Of a stretch of 58,168 bases of DNA, positions 37,291 through 46,798 are shown piece after piece. Each line of letters begins with the position of its first letter. The stretch's first letter is position 1. Below the pieces are notes generated by a model, which ran no database searches, had not been told where the DNA came from, and saw only the letters and a list, made by a program, of their open reading frames with translations. A program made the position numbers and the translations under genes. The stretch comes from Leptolyngbyaceae cyanobacterium RU_5_1 (GTDB taxonomy: Bacteria; Cyanobacteriota; Cyanobacteriia; Leptolyngbyales; Leptolyngbyaceae), in assembly GCA_012034055.1 (NCBI GenBank), contig JAAUSG010000008.1:1-58168 (forward strand). Direction: 5' to 3'.

Positions 37291-38229
37291 TTAGCTCCCA
37301 GTTCCTAAGATTTCGTCATCTTCTGAAAAGTCTACCTCTGCTTTGTCTCGACCCGATGCGAGGTAGTCGTTCTCGAAGGAGTCCCGGAGTCCGGTGACTA
37401 AATCAAATTCGGGATGCCAGTAGAGTTCGCTGGTGGCTTTTTGAATGGAGGTGAAGAAGTGCTGCGATCGCAGTGGAAAGGCTTTGCGCTTGCCAAAGTC
37501 AAATTTCTTAGGGTCGTAGTGGACAATCTGGAGAGCATCGGGGGACTTGCCAGCGGCTTGAACACAGGCACGCGCGAGGCCATTGAAGGTGACGACGCGA
37601 TCGCCCGACACATTGTAAATCTGTCCAATGGCTCTACGATTGCCTAACACGTTCACCATCGCCTGCGCCAAGTCTTTTACATGTCCCAGTTGAGTGATGT
37701 GCAAGCCGTTACCAGGAATGGGGACGGGGCGATCGCGAACGATGCGGTCAAAAAACCAGGCTTCCAGGTCATTGTAGTTCTGGGGACCGTAGATGTAGGT
37801 GGGACGGATGGTGGTGAAAGGGATGCCTTGTTCAGCCAGGTCACTTTCGGTATCGTGCTTGCCCTTGTGGCGACTTTTGGGATCAATTGGGTCGCCTTCA
37901 ACGTGCGGCATTTGGTCGGACTTCAGGTACACCCCTGCTGAACTCATGTAAACGAAGTGTTTCACCCGGTCTTTGAAGATTTCTGCCAGAGGCTGGGTAT
38001 CGCTGAGTTCTCGCCCGTTGTTGTCAAAAATGGCATCGAATTCTTGATTGTCCAGCTTCTCTTTAAGTTGATCGGGATCCGTGCGATCGCCCTGAATTTG
38101 CTCTATCCCTGCAACGGGTGCAGGCTTATTGCCCCGGTTGAAGAGCACAACGTCGTGTTCCTGCTCATACAACAACCGCGCCAGATACACTCCGATAAAC
38201 CGAGTCCCACCCATGATTAAAATTCGCAT
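37291..38229 (-). CDS. NAD-dependent epimerase/dehydratase (CSP41-like)
   Basis: A 312-residue extended SDR protein. The NAD-binding motif GGTRFIG lies at the N-terminus (MRILIMGGTRFIGVYL), and YMSSAGVY, RPTYIYGPQNYND and SGDRVVTFNGLARAC follow as in CSP41-type chloroplast and cyanobacterial proteins. The usual catalytic YxxxK is weak, as is common for CSP41, which in plants is an RNA-binding and ribosome-associated protein. I place the start at ATG 38229, at the beginning of the Rossmann strand, rather than at 38250. Confidence 0.87.
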   Translation of the reverse strand: MRILIMGGTRFIGVYLARLLYEQEHDVVLFNRGNKPAPVAGIEQIQGDRTDPDQLKEKLDNQEFDAIFDNNGRELSDTQPLAEIFKDRVKHFVYMSSAGVYLKSDQMPHVEGDPIDPKSRHKGKHDTESDLAEQGIPFTTIRPTYIYGPQNYNDLEAWFFDRIVRDRPVPIPGNGLHITQLGHVKDLAQAMVNVLGNRRAIGQIYNVSGDRVVTFNGLARACVQAAGKSPDALQIVHYDPKKFDFGKRKAFPLRSQHFFTSIQKATSELYWHPEFDLVTGLRDSFENDYLASGRDKAEVDFSEDDEILGTGS

Positions 38230-38939
38230 CGCTCTACCATCCAACGGCAATGATTCCTTATCTTAGGATGGAAGGTTACTTTGGCAAGGGCGATAAGCGT
38301 CAGAGTGGAGTAAACGAAAAAAGGCGAGGGGTTGTCATCTGAAGCAAACCGATAACCTTCGCTACACTGCGTTACGCTCAGCATGACAGCAGCAATTTCG
38401 ATCGCGGCAAATTTCATTTGCCTCTTAGTACCCTTTGCCTTTTGACCGAAAAGAATTGTGTTCTGTCCTGATACCTGCACCGGTCAGTTGTAGAGAGAGA
38501 AACAGCTTCAGGGGTGCGACTCAAACCTATTTGTGTATTTTTGATGCAAAACTGCACAAAATTGCACATCTTTGATTCTTGTGATAACATCCTTTGCAAG
38601 AATAAACCAGATCTCCAACGTGTGTTTCTGCGAGTCTCTTAAGTTGAAGAGACGACCTGAAGCTTTAGAGGCACGACTTTGGCAACATTTGAGGCAAATA
38701 GGCTTACAGGTTTGACTCAGTCAGGGAGCATTTATACTGGCAAAAATTTTCAGCCAGTCGTTGAATTGAGCATCTATCCGAAGCACCCAATTTTTACGCA
38801 TTCAGGGTGTTTAAGGGGTGTCAGGCACTATAGATTGAGTCATCTAAAGACGGTTACGAGATTGTCGCAGATTCTTATCAAGCGATCGCCTTTGTCGGCA
38901 ACGGCTATGTAAAGTAGTGTTATCTGAGGAGTTCAAATC
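38230..38939. other. 710-bp intergenic region without convincing gene
   Basis: No frame here has both a good start and a recognisable domain. A TTG-started 77-codon frame at 38679 and an antisense 87-codon frame at 38217-38480 look like chance. It contains the divergent promoters for the epimerase and the small gene at 38940, and two HIP1-like GCGATCGC/CGATCGCGG sites. No structured RNA is evident to me. Confidence 0.55.
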
Positions 38940-39134
38940 ATGACGATAGCTGAAATTAAGCAAGCAATCGCCCGCCATCAGCAGTCTTTGAAGGAGGCTC
39001 CAGAAGGAGCTGAAACTCCCGAGCGTTGGGAGCATTTAGGCGCGATCGCGGCGTTGGAAACCCATTTGGAAGAGCAATTGGTTGTGGAAGTTGAGGAGAA
39101 TGTAGACTCCTCCTTGAGCCAAGAGCAGGAGTAA
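38940..39134 (+). CDS. Small acidic hypothetical protein
   Basis: A 64-residue protein, helix-rich, with an N-terminal basic-amphipathic helix (IAEIKQAIARHQQSL), a short KEAPEGAETPERWEHLG hinge and an acidic C-terminal helix (VEVEENVDSS). The start is supported by TGAGGAG 9 nt upstream of the ATG. I do not recognise a family. It stands alone between the epimerase promoter region and the GNAT-like gene. Confidence 0.55.
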   Translation: MTIAEIKQAIARHQQSLKEAPEGAETPERWEHLGAIAALETHLEEQLVVEVEENVDSSLSQEQE

Positions 39135-39274
39135 TGCAGCGTATAAGAGCTGTTGTGAGAAGACTTTATAGCCGAAGCTTCGTACCTCTTTTAATCTTTC
39201 CATCACACTGGTTCAACCGCCAAAGCGTCTAGAATGTTAGGGTGAGATTTTGTTTCAACCCTATTCAAGGCTGT

Positions 39275-40653
39275 ATGTCAGCTTCCTCAGCAATGACTCG
39301 AGTTCTTCCTCAAAACACCAATATTCTGATTCGCCCCGTTCAGTATGGTGACCTGGAGGCGGTCAATCGCTTTTGCATTGAGTCCTCTGAGGAAGACGGC
39401 TTGCAGTTCTCAATTAATCCAGACAAGCCCTTGAGACCTCTGCGCCTCTGGTATGGACCGTTGAGATTTTTGAGTGCCCTGCTGAGACGCCCTCATTTGT
39501 TTGGCGCATACCAGACAGAGCACGATAACAAGCTGCTAGGAATTATTCAGATTTCGCCGTTCAATCGCACCCGGAGCACTTGGCGAGTCGATCGCGTTGC
39601 AGCGGTTGGAGAGGCGTTAGAACGGAAAGAATCAGCCCGTTCTGAAGCGGCGATCGCTCCTTCCGAAACACCATCTGAACCTCAAAAACCACCGGCTCAG
39701 TCAACCCTTAGCGACGTTGGCTCCCTACTCTTGCGCTATTGCTTTGAGACCATCTGGGAAGCTCGCACCTGGCTGATCGAACTGAATGTGAATGACAAGG
39801 ACTTGATGGCGCTTTATCGGCAAAACGGGTTTCAACCCCTGGCAAACATGACCTACTGGGAAATTACGCCTGGACTACTTCAAGATCTCACCGAACAGCG
39901 GGAACCCGATTTGCCTAACCTGCTGCCTGTCAGTAATGCCGATGCCCAACTGCTGTACCAGTTGGATACCATGTCCATGCCGCGCTCGTGCGTCAAGTTT
40001 TTGATCGCCACATCTCCGACTTTAAGATTGGTCTGTTCGGCTCTGTGATGCAAGGGCTGAGGAACTGGTTAAACCATCTTGAAGTTGTCAGCGGATACGT
40101 GTTTGAGCCGCAACGCAAAGCCGCGATCGGCTACTTCCAGATCCACCTATGCCGTGACGGTTCCCGCCCTCATCAGGCGCAACTCACCGTGAACCCAGCC
40201 TACACCTGGCTGTACCCCGAACTGATGTCTCAAATGGCACGCATTACCCAAGACTTGCCATCCCAGTCCCTCCAGCTTGCCTCCTCTGACTATCAACCTG
40301 AACGAGAGGAATACCTGGAGCATTTAGGAGCCAGCCGCATTGCTCACACGCTAATGATGTCGCGTTCGATTTGGCATAAGGTTCGGGAATCTAAACTTGC
40401 GGCGTTGGAAAATCTCCAGCTTCCTGAAGTCTTACAGGGATTACAGCCAGCTCGTAAGCAACCGATTCCTAGTCGTATTTCCGTACTGCGTTCTGTGAGC
40501 CGTTCACCCCAAGAACAGTCCAAAACCGATGCCAACTCATCTAACCGGCAACCCAACCCGCTCCCAAAATCCTCTCGCCACCCTCAATCAACGCTGAAGC
40601 GGTCTTCTAACACAGACTTCTCTGATCCTCCTCAAGAAGGGCCGTGCTGTTAA
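39275..40653 (+). pseudogene. GNAT-related acetyltransferase-like protein, frameshifted
   Basis: A GNAT-fold protein conserved upstream of ruvX in cyanobacteria. The N-terminal part has NILIRPVQYGDLEAV and LIELNVNDKDLMALYRQNGFQPL, the acetyltransferase core (though the acetyl-CoA loop is poorly conserved). The first frame breaks at 40048. Adding one C at about 39983 turns MPRSCVKF into MPPLVRQVFDRHISDF and joins the frame ending at 40653, which holds a second GNAT-like region (LTVNPAYTWLYPELMSQ) and a basic Ser/Pro-rich tail. Alternative start: GTG 39242. Catalysis is uncertain even if repaired. Confidence 0.78.
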
Positions 40654-40664
40654 ATGGTGACTAA

Positions 40665-41129
40665 ATGCGAATCTCTGCCCTGGGACTTGACGTTGGGAAA
40701 AAGCGAATCGGTGTAGCAGGCTGTGACGGCACTGGACTGATTGCGTTTGGACTAACAACGATCGCACACAAATCGTTGAAAGGCACTCTGGCACAACTTC
40801 AACACATTGTCGAAGAACGTCACGTTCAGCTCTTAATCGTCGGGTTACCTTACTCAATGGATGGGACGTTAGGGTTCCAGGCTCGTCAGGTACAGAAGTT
40901 TGCAGAAACGGCTGCGGCTGCCTTGAACCTGCCTCTAGAGTACGTTGATGAGCGTTTAACCTCGTTTCAAGCAGAACAACTTCTTCAAGCAGAGGGAATC
41001 TCTCCCAGTCGTCATAAAGGACTAATTGACCAGAAAGCAGCGTCCATAATTCTGCAACAATGGCTAGATGAACAGCGTGCCCAGAAAACTCAATCCTCTG
41101 AACACGATAGAAATTTAGAATTCACCTAA
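40665..41129 (+). CDS. ruvX: Holliday-junction resolvase-like / pre-16S rRNA nuclease RuvX (YqgF)
   Basis: The 154-residue RuvX/YqgF has the RNase H-like fold: LGLDVGKKRIGVA at the N-terminus (first catalytic Asp), LIVGLPYSMDG, YVDERLTSFQAEQ (Glu), and QKAASIILQQWL at the C-terminus (final Asp replaced in register by the usual D-x-KAA, here DQKAAS). In bacteria it processes the 5' end of 16S rRNA and may act on Holliday junctions. It is 11 bp downstream of the GNAT-like gene and 80 bp upstream of DUF3727. Confidence 0.93.
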   Translation: MRISALGLDVGKKRIGVAGCDGTGLIAFGLTTIAHKSLKGTLAQLQHIVEERHVQLLIVGLPYSMDGTLGFQARQVQKFAETAAAALNLPLEYVDERLTSFQAEQLLQAEGISPSRHKGLIDQKAASIILQQWLDEQRAQKTQSSEHDRNLEFT

Positions 41130-41209
41130 AAACATTGCAGAAATCAACAAATTGGAAACAGACTTTGGCAGAATGCTTTGTGAGCGCTAATGGATGAGGA
41201 GATTCCGCA

Positions 41210-41791
41210 ATGGACGAAGAAGATATCCGAATAAACGGCGAACAGATTGATGGCGAAACGGTAATATTGACCGATGAAGTTGGGCGAACGATCGCCTGCG
41301 CCGTTGAGCGCTTCCTGGAAGTAGAGGAGCAGGAGTACGCATTGCTGATTCCTGTCGATGCACCCGTCGAGATTTTTGTCTGGCAGGGGGAAGACGATGA
41401 GGATGAGGAGGCAATTCCTGTTGAGGATGAGGAGGAAATCGGCATTCTTTTCCCGATCGCGAAAGCTGTTTTGGAAGAACAAAACCTGACGCTCAAACGC
41501 ACCGCGATCGTCCTCACAGTTGAAGGCGATTTACCGGATTTGGACGAAGAGGACGATTTTGCCGAAGTATCACCCAATGGTGAAGACGATATTGAAGAAC
41601 TCCAGTTTTTGGCTAGCTTTTACCACGAGGAACAGGAGTTTGCAATTTATGCCCCCCTGGATCCCTTCTTCATCCTGGTGCGGATGGACGAAGCCAATCA
41701 GCCTCACTTGCTCTCGCCGGAAGAACTCAAGAAGCTGGAGCCAATGCTGTCGATGATTGAAGATCAACTACTGGACGATTTTGAGGACTAG
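41210..41791 (+). CDS. DUF3727/DUF1292-type acidic protein
   Basis: A 193-residue strongly acidic protein. Residues ~20-90 form a DUF3727-type beta domain (LTDEVGRTIACAVERFLEV, EYALLIPVDAPVEIF). The acidic hinge EDDEDEEAI leads to a second domain that resembles DUF1292 (YHEEQEFAIYAPLDPFFILV) at residues ~140-165. No catalytic residues are seen. The neighbourhood ruvX - DUF3727 - mltG is a recurrent cyanobacterial arrangement, which supports cotranscription. Confidence 0.85.
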   Translation: MDEEDIRINGEQIDGETVILTDEVGRTIACAVERFLEVEEQEYALLIPVDAPVEIFVWQGEDDEDEEAIPVEDEEEIGILFPIAKAVLEEQNLTLKRTAIVLTVEGDLPDLDEEDDFAEVSPNGEDDIEELQFLASFYHEEQEFAIYAPLDPFFILVRMDEANQPHLLSPEELKKLEPMLSMIEDQLLDDFED

Positions 41792-41824
41792 AGAACTTAC
41801 TGGTGCCAATGTAGACCGTGTTCT

Positions 41825-42919
41825 ATGGCTAAAGGATTTTTTTCAAAACGATCCATAGGGCTGGCTCTAGTCCTGGCAGTGTTGGGGTTTTTCTCCTGGC
41901 GGGGCTGGAATTGGTGGGCTTGGGCAACGGCTCCCTCTACTCTGTCGATCACTGCGTCTACGACCCAACAACTCGTGAATCTGCGAATTCCTCCAGGCAC
42001 TTCTGCCCAGGAAATTGGTCAGGAATTGGAGATGATGGGTTTGATTCGCTCGGCTAATGCCTGGAGCCTGTGGGCCCGTTGGCTGATGTTGAACGATCCA
42101 AACGGTGGATTTCGGGCAGGGACTTACCAGCTCTCTCGCCGTCAATCCCTGCAAGACATTGCTGCCAAAATTTGGACTGGGGATACCGTGCAACTCAGCT
42201 TCACGATTCCAGAGGGCTGGTCGATGCGGCAAATGGCACGCTACTTTGAACAGCAGCAATTCTTTTCCGCACAAGAGTTTTTTGCCGCGGCTGATCGCGT
42301 TTCGCTTGCCGAATACCCCTGGTTGCCCACCAATTTGCCTGCTGACTCATCACGTCTGGAGGGATTTTTGTATCCAGACACGTACCAGATTTCGGAACCC
42401 CCAATTCAGCCTGAAGCGATTCTCAAGCAAATGCTGAATCGATTTGAGCAGGTTGCCCTTCCCCTGTATCAACAGCGAGGACGAACAACTCTCAATCTTG
42501 CTGAATGGGTTACCTTAGCCAGCATTGTGGAGAAGGAGGCAGTGGTTCCCCAGGAACGTTCTCGGATTGCAGGCGTCTTTCTAAATCGATTGATCAAAAA
42601 CATCCCTTTGGGTGCCGACCCAACCGTTGAGTATGCCTTGGGGATTCAGCAGACTCCCGATCGCCCCCTCACCCTTAAAGACGTACAAACTGACTCTCCT
42701 TACAACACCTATTTGCATCCCGGTTTACCTCCAACCGCGATCGCGAGTCCAGGTAAGGCCAGCTTAGAGGCAGTGCTCAGTCCAGAAAACACAGATTATC
42801 TGTATTTTGTTGCACGATACGATGGAACCCATGTCTTCAGTCGAACCCTAGTCGAACATCAAGCTGCACAGTCAGCGATTCGGGATCAGCGTGATGCCTC
42901 AAAATCCTTGGATAAATGA
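41825..42919 (+). CDS. mltG: Endolytic murein transglycosylase MltG (YceG)
   Basis: MltG cleaves nascent glycan strands at the inner membrane and helps set glycan chain length. The 364-residue protein has one N-terminal transmembrane helix (residues ~12-30), a LysM-like LSRRQSLQDIAAKIWTG region, and the catalytic YceG domain with EWVTLASIVEKEA (catalytic Glu) and the C-terminal YNTYLHPGLPPTAIASPG motif. It follows DUF3727 by 33 bp. Nothing is unusual. Confidence 0.95.
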   Translation: MAKGFFSKRSIGLALVLAVLGFFSWRGWNWWAWATAPSTLSITASTTQQLVNLRIPPGTSAQEIGQELEMMGLIRSANAWSLWARWLMLNDPNGGFRAGTYQLSRRQSLQDIAAKIWTGDTVQLSFTIPEGWSMRQMARYFEQQQFFSAQEFFAAADRVSLAEYPWLPTNLPADSSRLEGFLYPDTYQISEPPIQPEAILKQMLNRFEQVALPLYQQRGRTTLNLAEWVTLASIVEKEAVVPQERSRIAGVFLNRLIKNIPLGADPTVEYALGIQQTPDRPLTLKDVQTDSPYNTYLHPGLPPTAIASPGKASLEAVLSPENTDYLYFVARYDGTHVFSRTLVEHQAAQSAIRDQRDASKSLDK

Positions 42920-43056
42920 GGTAAACCGACAAGCCAGGTACAACGGTTTAACCTCAACCGTGTGATCCGCAGCAACCCCTTACCCTTTTTAACCTCTACC
43001 CTCTACCCCTCTCGCCTCTCAAACCCGCTCACGCCCACTCAACTAACCCCCTTTTT

Positions 43057-43587
43057 ATGTGTGGCAAACTCCTACAACCCGATCTAATCCTGCACGGAAC
43101 CGTCCTCAGCCTGACTCCCGATATGATCAAGGAATATCATTTGAAGGGATTGGTGCTGGACGTGGATGAAACGCTGGTGCCGTTTCGGGCGGCTCAGGTT
43201 TCTGAGGAATTGCTGCCCTGGGTGCAAGAAATCCAGCAGCTTGCCACGCTCTGGCTGGTGAGCAACAACATCAGCGAAGCCCGGATTCGACGCATCGCTA
43301 AAACGCTGGATTTACCCTATATTTCTGGTGCGGGAAAACCCTCTCGCCGCAAGGTCAGGCGTGCGGTTGACGCGATGGGCTTACCCGTAGAGCAGGTGGG
43401 GATGGTGGGCGATCGCCTATTTACAGACGTTCTTGCTGGGAATCGGTTGGGACTGTTTACAATTCTGGTTGAGCCAATGGTTCATCCCAATCAGACCGTT
43501 CGTCACTCCTCGCTTCATGCTTTAGAGGTGTGGGTATCCCAACTATTTGGAGCATCCTTTGCCCCCAATAAGGTCAAGGTGAAATAG
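43057..43587 (+). CDS. YqeG-family HAD-IIIA phosphatase
   Basis: A 176-residue HAD phosphatase of the YqeG/GEP4 type. Motif I is GLVLDVDETLVPF (Asp nucleophile; DVDET), motif II is LWLVSNN, motif III uses the lysine in GAGKPSRRK and motif IV is GMVGDRLFTDVLAGN. Yeast GEP4 is a phosphatidylglycerophosphate phosphatase; in cyanobacteria this homologue may complete phosphatidylglycerol synthesis begun by PgsA, which is inference. The upstream 137 bp contain no obvious regulatory site. Confidence 0.9.
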   Translation: MCGKLLQPDLILHGTVLSLTPDMIKEYHLKGLVLDVDETLVPFRAAQVSEELLPWVQEIQQLATLWLVSNNISEARIRRIAKTLDLPYISGAGKPSRRKVRRAVDAMGLPVEQVGMVGDRLFTDVLAGNRLGLFTILVEPMVHPNQTVRHSSLHALEVWVSQLFGASFAPNKVKVK

Positions 43588-43962
43588 ATCGTTACAAAAA
43601 GCCAACAAACCTTAGATTTGAAAATATAAAGAAAACATTATGAAAAAATCGAATTCTCAGTATTTCTGGCATTCTATATACAGTTCAAATGGGGTCAGCT
43701 TAATAAAGACCCTAATCTTAAATCCCATAAATACTTGCATAAAGCGCTGATCCCCAGAAATAGGGGTTGGCGCTTTATCGTTGAGAGAGGATTTTAGGAT
43801 TGTAGATTTTAGATTGCAGATTTTTAGATTGGAAACCCTTTCAGCCTTTTCCTCTCCTTACCTCTACCCATCTGATTTTTACCGGCCACACCTGATGCAG
43901 GTTGAAACCGCCACCAGCAAGCAATTTTCAATCTACAATCTATAATCTGTATTCATCTCTCA
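43588..43962. other. 375-bp gap with hairpin and heptamer repeats
   Basis: No gene. It holds a hairpin (43741-43776), AGGATTGTAGATTTTAG heptamers at 43793-43830 and their complement at 43928-43952 just upstream of proB. The proB ribosome site is weak. Confidence 0.6.
43741..43776 (+). terminator. Stable hairpin after the YqeG-type gene
   Basis: AAAGCGC (43741-43747) pairs with GCGCTTT (43770-43776), and inner CCCC pairs with GGGG. The stem is strong but the downstream sequence ATCGTTG has no T-run, so it may be a terminator or RNA-stabilising hairpin. Confidence 0.45.
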
Positions 43963-45075
43963 ATGCCTCAAACTCTTGTTGTCAAGATTGGCACCTCCAG
44001 CTTAACCCAGCCTGAAACTGGGAGTCTTGCTCTTTCGACGATCGCTAGCCTGGTTGAAACCCTCAGCCGCCTCTGTCAGCAAGGGCATCGTGTCGTTTTG
44101 GTATCTTCTGGTGCGGTTGGGGTTGGCTGTACCCGTTTAGGCTTAACCGAACGCCCGCGAACCATTGCCCTGAAGCAGGCGGTAGCGGCCGTGGGGCAAG
44201 GGCGGTTGATCCGCGTCTACGATGACCTGTTTACAGCCCTACAACAACCGATTGCGCAGGTGCTCTTAACTCGCGGCGATTTAGTGCGACGCAGCAGCTA
44301 CCTGAACGTGGAACGCACCTTCCAGGAGCTATTGCGGCTAGGCGTCATTCCCATCGTGAATGAGAATGATACTGTTGCCGTTGATGAGCTGAAATTTGGG
44401 GACAACGATACCCTTTCAGCGCTCGTTGCCAGTTTGGTGCGAGCCGATTGGCTGTTTTTGCTAACCGATGTAGACCGTCTTTACTCCGCCGACCCACGCC
44501 GTGATTTAAATGCCCAACCCATTTCGTTGGTGAGCCATCTGGATGAGCTGAAGGAACTGCAGGTGCAGGTGGGCGATCGCGGCTCTAGTTGGGGAACGGG
44601 TGGGATGACTACTAAAATCTCAGCCGCCCAGATTGCAACCAGTGCGAGTGTGCGAACCGTTATTACCGAGGGACGCTTTCCGCAAAACATTGAAAGGGTT
44701 CTGCAAGGGGAGGCGATCGGTACCCAGTTTGAACCGCAGCCCAAACCCGTTAGTGCCCGCAAGCGCTGGATTGCCTATGGGTTGGTTCCCGCTGGAAAGC
44801 TTTACCTGGATGATGGAGCTGTACACGCCATTCGCGACGCGGGTAAATCCCTCCTGGCGGCTGGGATTGTCGCTGTTGAGGGTGATTTTGAAAGTCAAGA
44901 CGCGATCGTGCTGTGCGATCGTAGCGGACATGAGATTGCCAGAGGACTGGTTAACTACAGCAGCATCGAACTGCAAAAAGTGCGGGGTCACCAATCCGAG
45001 CAAATTGAATCGATCCTTGGCTACCCTTGCCCCGAAACCGTTGTGCATCGGGATAATCTCGCACTCAGTATCTAA
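43963..45075 (+). CDS. proB: Glutamate 5-kinase with PUA domain
   Basis: ProB phosphorylates L-glutamate, the first step of proline biosynthesis. The 370-residue protein has the amino-acid kinase domain ([11 protein letters not shown] at residues 5-15, [44 protein letters not shown], and [15 protein letters not shown]) and a C-terminal PUA domain (residues ~270-360: [20 protein letters not shown]). Length matches the long, PUA-containing form subject to proline feedback in other bacteria. proA is not adjacent. Confidence 0.95.
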   Translation: MPQTLVVKIGTSSLTQPETGSLALSTIASLVETLSRLCQQGHRVVLVSSGAVGVGCTRLGLTERPRTIALKQAVAAVGQGRLIRVYDDLFTALQQPIAQVLLTRGDLVRRSSYLNVERTFQELLRLGVIPIVNENDTVAVDELKFGDNDTLSALVASLVRADWLFLLTDVDRLYSADPRRDLNAQPISLVSHLDELKELQVQVGDRGSSWGTGGMTTKISAAQIATSASVRTVITEGRFPQNIERVLQGEAIGTQFEPQPKPVSARKRWIAYGLVPAGKLYLDDGAVHAIRDAGKSLLAAGIVAVEGDFESQDAIVLCDRSGHEIARGLVNYSSIELQKVRGHQSEQIESILGYPCPETVVHRDNLALSI

Positions 45076-45093
45076 TCGTCTACGTTGCGACCC

Positions 45094-45109
45094 CTAAGGC
45101 GATTTCTGA
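45094..45109 (+). repeat. Fragment of MITE-like element type 2
   Basis: CTAAGGCGATTTCTGA is identical to the left 16 bp of the element at 48518. Only this end is present, so it is a solo terminus or chance match. Confidence 0.4.
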
Positions 45110-45129
45110 ATTCGTAATTCGCCATTCTC

Positions 45130-45915
45130 CTACGATCGCCCCCGCTCTCCAACAACCATCCGTTGGGTGGCTGATTGAGCAATTGGCTTGCGACGGGTGG
45201 CTGAGTAGTCAGTGGACTGGGTTGACTTGGGTGTCAGGCTCTCCAAGCTCAACCGATAGCCAACATTCCGAACAGTTTGAATCAGACTAGGCTGCCGGGG
45301 ATCGGTTTCTACCTTCTTGCGCAGCGATAGGACATGAGTATCAACGGTGCGGGGATTATCAATTTCGTCGGGCCACGCTCGTCGCAGTAGCTCTGAGCGA
45401 CTGAGAGGCAATCCACCAGCTTGTGCCAGAACATAGAGAAGGCTAAATTCTTGTGGCGTCAGTTCAACAAGGTCGCCCCTAAAGCGCACCCGTCGATGAA
45501 CCAGGTCAATCTTAAGATCACCGCACTCCAACGATGCAGGAGGAGGCATGGCTACCCGACGCCGAGTCAAAGCCTCTACTCTGGCTAGAAACTCCTGCAT
45601 CCCAAAAGGCTTTGTTAGATAATCATCTGCCCCTGCCCGCAACCCTTCAACAATATCCGCTTCAGTGTTGCGGGCAGACAACATCAAAATCAGTGACTGC
45701 TGTTGCCCTAACCAACGACAAAACTCAATCCCATTCCCATCCGGCAACTCAGAATCTAAAATCACCAGGGTTGGCTGGCGATGCTGAAACACGTCCATCG
45801 CCTGATGAATATCAGCCGACTGGTAGACCGTGTAGCCAGCCTGTTGGAGGTGCCAGCCTAGCAGCGATCGCAAATGGGGATTACCTTCGACAATCTGAAT
45901 ACAAGAAGCTGGCAC
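45130..45915 (-). CDS. OmpR-family response regulator (possibly NblR-like)
   Basis: A 261-residue DNA-binding response regulator. The receiver domain spans residues ~5-120 with the phospho-acceptor Asp54 (VILDSELPDGNG) and Lys104-region LTKPFG. The acidic pair usually found at the start (DD or ED) is reduced to a single Glu10 in IVEGNP. The winged-helix domain (residues ~130-230) has LTPQEFSLLYVLAQ and VDTHVLSLRKKVE, with VRNVGYRL at its end. No histidine kinase is adjacent. NblR of other cyanobacteria also has an atypical receiver; the name is only a suggestion. The C-terminal ~35 residues are a Thr/Arg-rich tail. Confidence 0.88.
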   Translation of the reverse strand: MPASCIQIVEGNPHLRSLLGWHLQQAGYTVYQSADIHQAMDVFQHRQPTLVILDSELPDGNGIEFCRWLGQQQSLILMLSARNTEADIVEGLRAGADDYLTKPFGMQEFLARVEALTRRRVAMPPPASLECGDLKIDLVHRRVRFRGDLVELTPQEFSLLYVLAQAGGLPLSRSELLRRAWPDEIDNPRTVDTHVLSLRKKVETDPRQPSLIQTVRNVGYRLSLESLTPKSTQSTDYSATRRKPIAQSATQRMVVGERGRS

Positions 45916-46289
45916 GGAGGCTCGATTTCCTGCGCATTAATCAGTCTGACTTTAACAGAGCACCTAATTTACATTTGTAATCATCGTTACTCAGACAGGA
46001 GTAACAACAGGATTCAAATCCGCCACTACCCAGTACTCAACCCACTACCCAGTCATTTGATGAAAGAATGTCTAAAGGAAACCAGACATGCTAATCTCTT
46101 GCAAATAGAGGTTTACAAATAGATTACTTTCTGCAAAGACTGTTTGAAGTAGAAGAACTTGCTTCATTAAAGTTAAGATAGAGTTAGCTGCTTCTAAAGA
46201 CACTGCAAGCAAACTATTGTTTGGAAGCTGTCTTGGAGATGAGGGCACGGGTATCAAACTTTTGCTCTTCCTGCATTGAAGACCGGATT
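45916..46289. other. 374-bp divergent region, nothing recognisable
   Basis: No gene or known repeat is seen. It carries the promoters of the response regulator (leftward) and DUF6761 (rightward). AT content is higher around 46090-46200. Confidence 0.5.
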
Positions 46290-46532
46290 ATGCTGCAAGA
46301 CACTCAAACCATCCGCTATTATCAAAGGCTAACTGATTCTATAACTGACCTTTGGAGTCGAGGCTATCGTTTTGATGACTTGCGACTCTACATTGATGGC
46401 TACCTTGCTGCTCTGCGGCACACAAATAGCCTTGAGGCGTATTTAATCCACCGCTTAGAGGAAGAAATCACCCGTTACCTGTACGACCCTTCCAATTTCG
46501 AGAATTCAGAGTCTGGCTCAGGCTATTTCTAG
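46290..46532 (+). CDS. DUF6761 family protein
   Basis: An 80-residue helical protein matching the cyanobacterial DUF6761 type: MLQDTQTIRYYQRLTDSI, YRFDDLRLYIDGYLAALRH and HRLEEEITRYLYDPSNFE. The start at 46290 (ATG CTG CAA) is the expected family start; the longer frame beginning at 46221 would add 23 unconserved residues. Function is unknown; it is a soluble protein with no metal-site pattern. Confidence 0.82.
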   Translation: MLQDTQTIRYYQRLTDSITDLWSRGYRFDDLRLYIDGYLAALRHTNSLEAYLIHRLEEEITRYLYDPSNFENSESGSGYF

Positions 46533-46704
46533 GCCTTGTTAAGACGATCAACATGAAAATTGTCCTGCTTCAGATCCCTTAAGCAGCAAAGTTGTGGCAT
46601 TTCAAGCCTTCGGTATATGAGCAGATGCAAGTCTGTCTCAGGGCTAGAGTTTTGGGCAATCTCTGCAGAGATGCCTGATAGAACTCGTTCCGTACTAACC
46701 AAAC

Positions 46705-46777
46705 TAAACCGCGTCCATCTCGGGATCTGTAGCTTTCCCTTAAGAAAAACTTCAGGTCTGGATGTGGACAGGGTTTA
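46705..46777 (-). repeat. 73-bp TA-bounded palindromic repeat, copy 5 (inverted)
   Basis: On the plus strand it reads TAAACCGCGTCCATC to GGACAGGGTTTA, so it is inverted relative to copies 1, 3 and 4. It ends 22 bp from the grxD stop and may affect the transcript end. Confidence 0.85.
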
Positions 46778-46798
46778 ATTTATTTCTGCCAATTTGGA

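Noticed and set aside
38679-38912. 77-codon frame upstream of the small acidic gene
   Set aside because: It depends on a TTG without a ribosome site and resembles no family; I left it out of the gene list.
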